From contig JBJMJE010000208.1 in the NCBI GenBank assembly GCA_045806505.1, forward strand, positions 1-16,301: DNA of 16,301 nucleotides, read 5' to 3'. Each line of letters begins with the position of its first letter. The first letter of the stretch is position 1. The position numbers and the translations under genes are program-made. The notes beneath the pieces are model-generated. The model was not told the DNA's origin and did not search any database. It saw nothing but the letters and a program-made list of their open reading frames with translations. Origin of the DNA: DASVFB01 sp045806505 (GTDB taxonomy: Bacteria; Actinomycetota; Thermoleophilia; Gaiellales; Gaiellaceae). Below are positions 6,685 to 12,556 of this stretch, piece after piece.

Positions 6685-7258
6685 TCTGGGGGTTCTGCGG
6701 AAGGCACAGCGCGGTGACGAGCGCGCCTTCTCCCTCATCATCCGAGCGTACGAGACGCCGGTTTACAACTACGTTCTCCGGCTGGTCGGCGGCGATCGGT
6801 CGCTCGCGGAGGATCTGACGCAGGAGGTCTTCCTCCGCGTCTTCCAGGGCCTGCCGGGCTTCTCGCTTCGCTCGAAGTTCACGACGTGGCTCTTCCAGGT
6901 GACGAAGAACCGCGTGCTCGACGAGTTACGCGCGCGCGAGCGGCGGCCGCGGTCGGTGTGCTCGCTCGACGAGATGGCGCCGTTCGAGGTCCTCGACCAG
7001 CCGCTCGAGCGGATCGAGGCGGTCGACGCGCTGTGGCGCGCGGTCGAAAACCTGAACGTCGACCTCAAGATGGCGCTGCTCCTCCGCGACGTCGTCGGGC
7101 TCGCGTACACCGAGATCGCGGACTCCCTCGAGATCACGCTCGCCACGGTCAAGTGGCGAATCTACAAGGCGCGGGAAGAGGTCCAGGCGGCGCTGGTCCG
7201 CGAGGGCATCACCTTCGGCAAGACGGCCGAAACCGCCCGCGTCGCCTCGAACGTCTAG
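6665..7258 (+). CDS. RNA polymerase sigma factor, ECF (sigma-70 region 2 and 4) family
   Basis: A 197-residue ECF-type sigma factor. Region 2 spans about 22-90 (AFSLIIRAYETPVYNYVLRL, then DRSLAEDLTQEVFLRVFQGL and FTTWLFQVTKNRVLDELR), the core-binding and -10-recognition part. After a linker, region 4 spans about 128-177 (LKMALLLRDVVGLAYTEIAD, then LEITLATVKWRIYKAREEV), with the helix-turn-helix that reads the -35. A short charged tail of about 20 residues follows. There is no anti-sigma gene next to it: the downstream neighbours are on the opposite strand and are not zinc-finger or membrane anti-sigma types. The GTG start overlaps gpmI by 20 bp and a good -10 box lies just upstream, so it may be both co-transcribed with glycolysis and separately expressed. 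The targets cannot be read from the sequence. Confidence 0.92.
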   Translation: MSLTQPDLGVLRKAQRGDERAFSLIIRAYETPVYNYVLRLVGGDRSLAEDLTQEVFLRVFQGLPGFSLRSKFTTWLFQVTKNRVLDELRARERRPRSVCSLDEMAPFEVLDQPLERIEAVDALWRAVENLNVDLKMALLLRDVVGLAYTEIADSLEITLATVKWRIYKAREEVQAALVREGITFGKTAETARVASNV

Positions 7259-7281
7259 CCGGCTCTTTTACTCAGCCGGCT
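7257..7281. terminator. Hairpin between the convergent sigma-factor and ferritin-like genes
   Basis: Two copies of the 8-bp palindrome AGCCGGCT (7257-7264 and 7274-7281) are separated by CTTTTACTC and can pair as an 8-bp stem with a 9-base loop on either strand. The element covers both gene ends: the sigma stop on the plus strand and the last codons plus stop of the minus-strand gene. A bidirectional terminator is the natural reading, although no long T-run follows. Confidence 0.55.
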
Positions 7282-7762
7282 CGTCCGGATCCTCTTCGGC
7301 GGCGAGTTGCAGCGAGCCCTTGCGCACGTCCTCGAAGTGGCGTTGCTGGATCGGGATCGCCCAGCCGCAGAGCTCCTGAACCTCCGCCTTCGCTGCGCGC
7401 TCGGTGAGCGTGTTGAGGATCTCCCAGTGGCCGACCTCGCCGGCCTCGGCCATCGTGAGGAATTCGAAGCCGTCGAGGGCATCGGAGGCGCTCTCGAGGT
7501 ACGTCGACATCATCTCGCTCGCCTTCTGCTTGACGTCGCGCGCCTCGTCGAGAATCGCGGTTTTCTTGCCGTCGATCGTGCCTGCGACCTCGGTCGCGCG
7601 CTCCTCGGTCTCCTTCGCCTCGTCGTGCATCTGCACGAGACGCTCCTCGAGCTCCGGCGTCAGTCCCTCCAGCTTCTGCACCTTCTGCGTCGCGGTCTGT
7701 GCCGCCATTGCGAGACCGAGCACCTCGCCCAGCTTCGACTCGAGATTCGTCAGCTCTGCCAT
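7268..7762 (-). CDS. Hypothetical helical protein, ferritin-like (YciF/DUF892-like) character
   Basis: A 164-residue, highly charged, almost wholly helical protein without signal peptide or membrane segment. The N-terminal half (about 1-60) has a coiled-coil look rich in Glu, Lys and Gln. The C-terminal half has helices with spaced Glu and His that could bind metal: ALDGFEFLTMAEAGEVGHWE (95-114) and QELCGWAIPIQQRHFEDVR (129-147). The pattern of two long helix pairs with E..GHWE and Q..HFE recalls ferritin-like YciF/DUF892 proteins, but a canonical ExxH pair is not clear, so this is only a suggestion. The ATG has AGGGGT 6 bases upstream. It begins 15 bp after the metallophosphoesterase stop and is probably in one operon with it. 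The reading frame is convincing; the function is unknown. Confidence 0.7.
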   Translation of the reverse strand: MAELTNLESKLGEVLGLAMAAQTATQKVQKLEGLTPELEERLVQMHDEAKETEERATEVAGTIDGKKTAILDEARDVKQKASEMMSTYLESASDALDGFEFLTMAEAGEVGHWEILNTLTERAAKAEVQELCGWAIPIQQRHFEDVRKGSLQLAAEEDPDEPAE

Positions 7763-7777
7763 CTGTGACCCCCTGTT

Positions 7778-8506
7778 CTAGGTTCCGTCGGCCAACCGCA
7801 CCGCCAGCGCCTCCGGAAGGCCGTGCTCCCGAATCGCCGCCTGCGTGCGTTCGATCGGATATGCAACGCGATGGAAACGCGCAAACCTGGCGTCGGTGTC
7901 GAGCTCCAGCCACGCGGCGTCCGGATCGCCGTCGCGAGGCTGGCCGACCGACCCGGGATTGAGCAGCCAACGCCCCTCCAGCTCGACCTCGGTTCCCGCC
8001 GGCGCGAGGCCTCCGTGCAGCTGCGCATCGTCGAGGCCGATCGCGAGGGCGACGTGGCTGTGCCCGACGAGCACGAGCGGCGCGTTGGCCGTCACGAGGC
8101 TCACGTATGCCGTCTCGGCGCTGAGCACGTACTCCCACACGGGATCGCGCGGGCTCGCATGGAACATCTCGACGTCTGCTTCGGCGGCGCTCGGCTCGAG
8201 CCCCGCGAGGAACGCACGTGAACGTTCGTCGAGGGCGGCGCGCGTCCAGAGCGCGGCTGCCGCTGCCTCGTCATTGAAGTCGGTGACGTCGAGCGTGCCG
8301 AGAGCGACGAGATCGTGGTTGCCGATCAGGCAGACGTCGGCCCGCTCGGCCACGATCTGACAGCAGCGGTTCGGCGCGGGGCCGTAGCCGACCACGTCGC
8401 CGAGGCACCAGATCGCCTCGGGCGCCCAAGCCTCGATCTCCTCGAGTACCGCGAGCAGAGCCTCCTCGTTAGCGTGGACGTCGGAGATGACTGCAACGCG
8501 CGGCAT
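7778..8506 (-). CDS. Metallophosphoesterase (calcineurin-like, YfcE/MJ0936-type)
   Basis: A 242-residue cytosolic phosphoesterase of the calcineurin-like superfamily. The metal ligands appear in order: Asp9 and His11 in ISDVHAN, Asp37 in LGDVVGYGP, Asn63 and His64 in IGNHD, His116 in MFHASPRD, and His149 and His151 in VGHSH. LLNPGSVGQPRDGDP (181-195) near the C-terminus is typical of the YfcE/MJ0936 branch, which acts on phosphodiesters. The physiological substrate cannot be inferred. The start at 8506 gives the canonical short lead into the first strand (MPRVAVISDVHAN). No Shine-Dalgarno is visible. The 5' end overlaps the divergent protease gene by 20 bp if that gene begins at its first ATG. 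Confidence 0.9.
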   Translation of the reverse strand: MPRVAVISDVHANEEALLAVLEEIEAWAPEAIWCLGDVVGYGPAPNRCCQIVAERADVCLIGNHDLVALGTLDVTDFNDEAAAAALWTRAALDERSRAFLAGLEPSAAEADVEMFHASPRDPVWEYVLSAETAYVSLVTANAPLVLVGHSHVALAIGLDDAQLHGGLAPAGTEVELEGRWLLNPGSVGQPRDGDPDAAWLELDTDARFARFHRVAYPIERTQAAIREHGLPEALAVRLADGT

Positions 8507-9701
8507 CGGGCGGTGGGCAACGGTAGTGGTTTTGTCCGCCGCCTGGCTCGTCGCCGCGTTGTTTCTCTGGCGGACGAGCGTGCCGTCGGGCGTCGACGTC
8601 GGTGGGCTCGACGTGCGCCGCTTCTTCTCGGCGCGCGCGGTCGAGCGCGCGGCCGATTACCAGCGATTCCTCGACCTCCTCTGGCTGTTGCAGCTGGCCG
8701 CGACGATCGTCGCGCTCGTCGTGCTGTCCCGCCGTGCGCCGCGGCTCGTGCGCACGCTCGGGCTCGGACGCATCGGGGCCGGCGTGATCGTGGCGATGCT
8801 GATCCTCGTCACGCTCTGGTTCGTGTCGCTCCCCTTCGGCTTCGCGACGCAGTGGTGGGAGGCGCGCCACGGCCTTGCCCCGCACGACTACCTCTCGTGG
8901 ATCGTCGCGCCGTGGGCCGTGCTCTCGTTCGAGGCGCTGTACGCGCTCGTGTTCGTCGTCATCGTGCTCGGCCTCGCCGGCTGGCTGGGAGACCGCTGGT
9001 GGCTCGTCGGCGGCCCGGTCTTCGTCGCGTTCGCCGCGCTGTTCGTGTTCCTCAGCGGCTGGCTGTTGCAGTTCGGCACGCACGGCGTGAAGAACCCGCG
9101 CCTGCGCGCGGACGTGCGCGTGCTCGAGAAGCGCCAGGGAGTAACGGGGACGCCGGTGCACGTCCAGGACGTGAGCAAGGTGACGACGCAGGCAAACGCG
9201 TACTCGAGCGGCTTTGGCCCTTCGGCGAACGTGATCCTCTGGAGCACGATCCTCGACAGCCGCTTCTCACCCGGCGAGGTCCGTGTCGTCGTCGCGCACG
9301 AGCTGGGTCACGTCGCGCACCGGCATACGCTCAAGGGCATCGGCTGGTCGGCGCTGACCGTGCTGCCGATCGCGTGGCTCGTCACGCTGACGGCGAGACG
9401 CCGCGGCGGCATCCAGGACCCGGGCGTGCTGCCGTTCGCGCTGCTGACGCTCGTCGTCATCGGCGTGCTCGCCGCGCCGCTCGAGAACGCAATCTCCAGG
9501 CGTTACGAGGCCGAGGCGGACTGGTCGGCGCTGAACGCGACGCACGATGCGCCCTCCGCGCGAAAGCTCTTCGTCGACTTCCAGAAGACGAGCCTGCAGG
9601 AGCCGAACCCATCGCTTCTCGACTACCTCTGGCTGGAGAATCACCCGACGATCGCGCAGCGAATCGCGATGGTCGAGGTGTGGGCGAAGCGGGCGCCCTA
9701 G
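8487..9701 (+). CDS. Membrane-bound M48 family zinc metalloprotease (Ste24/CAAX protease 1-like)
   Basis: A 404-residue integral-membrane peptidase of family M48. Hydrophobic segments lie at about 10-28, 64-81, 98-116, 138-163, 171-194, 288-302 and 313-331. The zinc site is HELGH at 271-275, preceded by SPGEVRVVVA, and the third ligand is in RRYEAEADW (338-346), the M48 E..AD pattern. HPTIAQRI near the C-terminus matches Ste24-like enzymes, which cleave prenylated or misfolded membrane proteins. In bacteria a protein quality-control role is the likely one. The ATG at 8487 lies 20 bp inside the divergent phosphoesterase gene and has only a cramped GGAG before it. The GTG at 8526 would avoid the overlap but shorten the region before the first membrane segment. 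The 3' end overlaps the convergent DUF3467 gene by 4 bp. Confidence 0.88.
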   Translation: MTATRGIGRWATVVVLSAAWLVAALFLWRTSVPSGVDVGGLDVRRFFSARAVERAADYQRFLDLLWLLQLAATIVALVVLSRRAPRLVRTLGLGRIGAGVIVAMLILVTLWFVSLPFGFATQWWEARHGLAPHDYLSWIVAPWAVLSFEALYALVFVVIVLGLAGWLGDRWWLVGGPVFVAFAALFVFLSGWLLQFGTHGVKNPRLRADVRVLEKRQGVTGTPVHVQDVSKVTTQANAYSSGFGPSANVILWSTILDSRFSPGEVRVVVAHELGHVAHRHTLKGIGWSALTVLPIAWLVTLTARRRGGIQDPGVLPFALLTLVVIGVLAAPLENAISRRYEAEADWSALNATHDAPSARKLFVDFQKTSLQEPNPSLLDYLWLENHPTIAQRIAMVEVWAKRAP

Positions 9702-9994
9702 CGCTCTTCGCCGTCGGTCTCGGGCAGGTTCCGGATTCCCTCCGTCGTCTGCCACTTCGACCACGTGTCCTCCATCGCATCGAGCAGGTCGCGCATGAAC
9801 TTGTGCGAGACGTTCACGCGCGCGACCACGACTCCCGGGACGTCGCCCTCCTCGACTTCGTGGTCGACACGGGCGAACGTGATCGTGAACTCGTACTGCG
9901 AGAACGACACGTTCGCGAAGTTCGCGTACACGCCGCCCATGACTTCGGGATCGATGTGGATGTTGAGCTGGCGCTCGCTGGGCCCGTCTTCCAC
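9698..9994 (-). CDS. DUF3467 domain protein
   Basis: A 98-residue small soluble protein matching the DUF3467 family. The diagnostic run goes from NIHIDPEVMGGVYANFANVS (11-30), through QYEFTITFARVD (33-44) and VPGVVVARVNVSHKFMRDLL (52-71), to a C-terminal helix with WSKWQTTEGIRNLPE (78-92). The family is widespread and has no assigned biochemical function. The GTG at 9994 is chosen because TATCGT on the minus strand ends 6 bases before it and the conserved domain starts soon after; there is no Shine-Dalgarno. The same frame stays open far upstream on the minus strand, but that part is a shadow of the channel gene. Convergent with the protease, with CTAG shared by the two stops, and divergent from the channel gene by only 18 bp. 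Confidence 0.87.
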   Translation of the reverse strand: MEDGPSERQLNIHIDPEVMGGVYANFANVSFSQYEFTITFARVDHEVEEGDVPGVVVARVNVSHKFMRDLLDAMEDTWSKWQTTEGIRNLPETDGEER

Positions 9995-10012
9995 ACACTT
10001 ACGATACAGCGC
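9995..10012. promoter_or_regulatory. 18-bp divergent promoter between the DUF3467 and channel genes
   Basis: The whole spacer between two divergent GTG starts is 18 bp. On the plus strand TACGAT (10000-10005) lies 7 bases before the channel GTG. On the minus strand TATCGT (plus-strand ACGATA, 10001-10006) lies 6 bases before the DUF3467 GTG. The boxes overlap almost completely, so one near-symmetric element could serve both directions, each transcript starting at or next to its start codon. A weak minus-strand -35 (GTGAAC, plus-strand 10024-10029) has a 17-bp spacer; no plus-strand -35 is clear. Confidence 0.5.
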
Positions 10013-11035
10013 GTGGAAGGGCAGTTCACCCTCGGCCGGATCATGCGGATCTACGTCGCGGCTGCGGTTCTCCTCGCGGTCGGTACCGTCGGTTTCAGGC
10101 TGCTCGTCGAGCACAGCTGGGTCGACTCGTTCTACCGCACCGTCGTCACCGCGACGCTGAACGGGCTCGACTCGCCGCCGCGAACCATCGGCGGCGAGCT
10201 GTGGACCGTGGTCGTCGTCCTCGGAGGGGTGACTATCTTTGCGTACGTCGGCGCCGCAGTCGTCGAGGCGATCGCCGGCGGCGTCGTGAGCGGCGCCCTG
10301 GCCGAAAGGAGGAGGTGGAGAGCGATCGAGCGGATGAGCGGGCACTTCATCATCTGCGGCTACGGCCGCGTCGGCCGGCGCGTCGGCGACGAGTTCCGAG
10401 CGGCGGACGTGCCGTATGTCGTCCTCGACTTCAGCGACGACGCGCTCGACGCCGCGCGCGAATGCAACGACCTCTACATCGAGGGAGACGGCACCGAGGA
10501 CGAGGATCTCGCCAAGGCCGGCATCGACCGTGCGCGCGGGCTCGTCGCCTCGTCGGACTCGGACGCGGACAACCTCTACATCACGCTCTCGGCGCGGCAC
10601 AAGCGGCCGGACCTCACGATCGTGGCGCGCGCGAGCGACGAGGACGCGGAGAAGAAGCTCAAGCTCGCGGGCGCCGACCGTGTCGTGACGCCGTACTCCA
10701 CCGCTGGTCGCGTGATGGCGAACCTCGTGCTCAAGCCGCAGGTGACGGCGTTCCTCGACGTCGTCACGACCGCGGAGGGAGACGACTTCATGCTCGAAGA
10801 GATCGAGGTCACGCGCACCTGCGAGCGCGCGGGCAAGTCCATTCGCGAGTTGCGCGTGCGCGACGAGACCGGCGCGATCATCGTCGCGCTGCGCAAGCGC
10901 GACGGCACCTTCGACACGACGCCGTCCCCCGACGAGCTGATCGAGCCCGGTGACGTGCTGATCGGTGTCGGCACGCCGCACGAGATCCGCAAGCTCGAGG
11001 ACTTCTTCGCGCCGAGCGGAGCTGTTGCGCGGTAA
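10013..11035 (+). CDS. Two-TM channel with RCK (TrkA-N/TrkA-C) domains, MthK-like, aberrant filter
   Basis: A 340-residue protein with MthK-type architecture. TM1 spans about 12-32, followed by a pore helix and filter at 38-56, TM2 at 64-86, and an RCK N-lobe from HFIICGYGRVGRRVGDEF (111-128) with the Rossmann Gly motif and VVLDFSDD. The central DADNLYITLSARHKRPDLTI and a C-lobe (TrkA-C) ending DVLIGVGTPHEIRKLEDFF follow. The part aligning without gaps to the MthK filter TVGYGD reads TLNGLD (48-53), so the K+-selective VGYG signature is absent. The GTG at 10013 is preferred for its upstream TACGAT. The ATG at 10043 is an alternative that begins just before TM1. Met108, directly before the RCK domain, is preceded at a distance by a strong AGGAGGAGG. 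The last 11 bp overlap the proposed argS start. Ligand and ion remain unknown. Confidence 0.88.
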   Translation: MEGQFTLGRIMRIYVAAAVLLAVGTVGFRLLVEHSWVDSFYRTVVTATLNGLDSPPRTIGGELWTVVVVLGGVTIFAYVGAAVVEAIAGGVVSGALAERRRWRAIERMSGHFIICGYGRVGRRVGDEFRAADVPYVVLDFSDDALDAARECNDLYIEGDGTEDEDLAKAGIDRARGLVASSDSDADNLYITLSARHKRPDLTIVARASDEDAEKKLKLAGADRVVTPYSTAGRVMANLVLKPQVTAFLDVVTTAEGDDFMLEEIEVTRTCERAGKSIRELRVRDETGAIIVALRKRDGTFDTTPSPDELIEPGDVLIGVGTPHEIRKLEDFFAPSGAVAR

Positions 11036-12545
11036 AGCGCTTGCGGGCCTGACCGCGACGATCGCCGAGCTGGCCGGAACCGAGCTCGAGCTCGAGCGGC
11101 CCGCGGATGCGGCGCACGGCGACTACGCGACGAACGTCGCGATGCGGCTCGCCGGCGTTCGACGGCGCGCCCCGCGCGAGATCGCGCAGGAGCTCGCTGC
11201 GCGCGTTGCAGAGCTCCCGGAGATTGCCAGCGCCGACGTTGCGGGGCCGGGCTTCCTCAACCTCGTCGTCGCCGATGACTTTCTCGCAGAAGCGCTCGGC
11301 GAGATCGACGAACGCTACGGCGCGGGCTCGGCCGCGGCGCCGGAGCGTGTGAACGTCGAGATGGTGTCGGCGAATCCAACGGGGCCGATTCCGGTTTCGG
11401 CGGGTCGCAACGGCGCGTACGGCGACTCCGTCGCGCGGCTCCTCGCGTACGCAGGCCACGACGTCGAGCGCGAGTACTACTACAACGACGCCGGCCGCCA
11501 GCTCGACCTCTTCCGCGCGTCGGTCGAGGCGGCGCGGCGTGGGGAGGAGGCGCCGGACGACGGCTATCGCGGCGACTACATTCGCGACCTCGCCGCGCAC
11601 GACGGCGATCCGGTTCCTCACATGCTGCACTCGATCGAGGCGACGCTCGAGCGCTTCCGCATCCACTTCGACACGTTCTCGCTGCAGAGCACGCTCGAGC
11701 AGGAGCTGCCCGCGCTCCTCGAGCGGCTGCCGACGTACGAGCGCGACGGGGCGCTGTGGATCAAGTCGACCGAGTTCGGCGACGAGCGCGACCGGGTGCT
11801 GATCCGCTCGGCGGAGCGAGGCGGCACGCCGACATACGAAGCCGCCGACATCGCGTACCTGCGCGACAAGCTCGAGCGCGGGTTCGAGCGCGTGATCTAC
11901 GTCCTCGGCGCGGATCACTTCGACGTGCGCCTGTGGTACGCGGTGATTGCGCGCCTGCTCGGCTACGACCCGCTGCGCGTGGAGGTGCTGCTCTACCAGC
12001 TCGTGCACCTGACGCGCGGCGGCGAGCAGACGCGGATGTCGAAGCGCCGCGGCGACATCGTCACGCTCGACGAGTTCATGGACGAGGTCGGCGTCGACGC
12101 GGCGCGCTGGTACCTCGTGAACCGCGGACCGGACCAGACGATCGAGATCGACGTCGACCTCGCCGCGGAGAAGACGCAGAAGAACCCCGTCTACTACGTG
12201 CAGTACGCGCACGCGCGGATCGCCGGCATCCTGCGAAACGCACCTGTCCCGGGGACAGTCCCCGGGACAGCGCCCGTTCAGCCGCTGGCGCGCGAGGAGC
12301 GCGAGTTGATCAAGCGGCTGCTCGAGTTTCCCGCCCTCGTGGCCGAGGCGACCGAGCGACGCGCGCCGCAGGCGCTGCCGAACTACGCGATCCGCGTCGC
12401 GGACGACTTCCACCGCTTCTACCACGAGCACCGCGTGCTCGAGAGCGAGCAGCGCGAGTTCCGTCTCGAGCTCGTCCGCGCGACGCAGCACGTGATCGCG
12501 CGCTGCCTCGACCTGATCGGCGTCGAGGCGCCCGAACGGATGTAG
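11025..12545 (+). CDS. argS: Arginyl-tRNA synthetase with degenerate HIGH motif
   Basis: A class I synthetase of about 506 residues that charges tRNA-Arg. It has the ArgRS N-terminal domain (HGDYATNVAMRL, 31-42, and GPGFLNLVV, 74-82), a catalytic domain with VSANPTGPIPV (114-124) and REYYYNDAGRQ (149-159), a lower loop MSKRRGDIVTLDEF at the KMSKS position, and a C-terminal DALR anticodon-binding domain starting near NPVYYVQYAHARI. Relatives read NPTGP-HVGHGR; here it is NPTGPIPVSAGR, so both HIGH histidines are missing. A 27-bp palindrome adds about 10 residues near 407-416. The start is uncertain: the TTG at 11025 gives a reasonable N-terminus just inside the channel gene's end, CTG at 11022 is adjacent, and a GTG at 10965 would mean a 71-bp overlap. 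It is shorter than the usual 550-590 residues. Confidence 0.9.
   Translation: MRGKALAGLTATIAELAGTELELERPADAAHGDYATNVAMRLAGVRRRAPREIAQELAARVAELPEIASADVAGPGFLNLVVADDFLAEALGEIDERYGAGSAAAPERVNVEMVSANPTGPIPVSAGRNGAYGDSVARLLAYAGHDVEREYYYNDAGRQLDLFRASVEAARRGEEAPDDGYRGDYIRDLAAHDGDPVPHMLHSIEATLERFRIHFDTFSLQSTLEQELPALLERLPTYERDGALWIKSTEFGDERDRVLIRSAERGGTPTYEAADIAYLRDKLERGFERVIYVLGADHFDVRLWYAVIARLLGYDPLRVEVLLYQLVHLTRGGEQTRMSKRRGDIVTLDEFMDEVGVDAARWYLVNRGPDQTIEIDVDLAAEKTQKNPVYYVQYAHARIAGILRNAPVPGTVPGTAPVQPLAREERELIKRLLEFPALVAEATERRAPQALPNYAIRVADDFHRFYHEHRVLESEQREFRLELVRATQHVIARCLDLIGVEAPERM
12244..12270 (+). repeat. 27-bp perfect inverted repeat inserted in frame within argS
   Basis: CTGTCCCGGGGAC (12244-12256) and GTCCCCGGGACAG (12258-12270) are exact reverse complements around one A, and each arm is itself partly palindromic around CCGGGG/CCCCGG. 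It encodes the low-complexity PVPGTVPGTA in a loop where typical ArgRS has a few residues or none. It looks like a small dispersed palindromic element of the kind common in GC-rich genomes. Only one copy lies in this window. Confidence 0.6.
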
Positions 12546-12556
12546 AGTCCCGCGCG
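12543..12556 (+). promoter_or_regulatory. Candidate leaderless -10 box for glpX, overlapping the argS stop
   Basis: TAGAGT (12543-12548) starts with the argS stop codon and ends 8 bases before the glpX GTG. No Shine-Dalgarno lies in the 11-bp spacer. The same hexamer stands upstream of gap (2416-2421). Confidence 0.38.

Noticed and set aside
8315..10012. Upstream extension of the channel frame across the phosphoesterase and protease genes
   Set aside because: Arg/Ala-rich shadow sequence; channel similarity begins at TM1 just after 10013-10043.
10878..12491. A 537-codon minus-strand open frame opposite argS
   Set aside because: Shadow of argS; composition is biased and no motif is recognisable.
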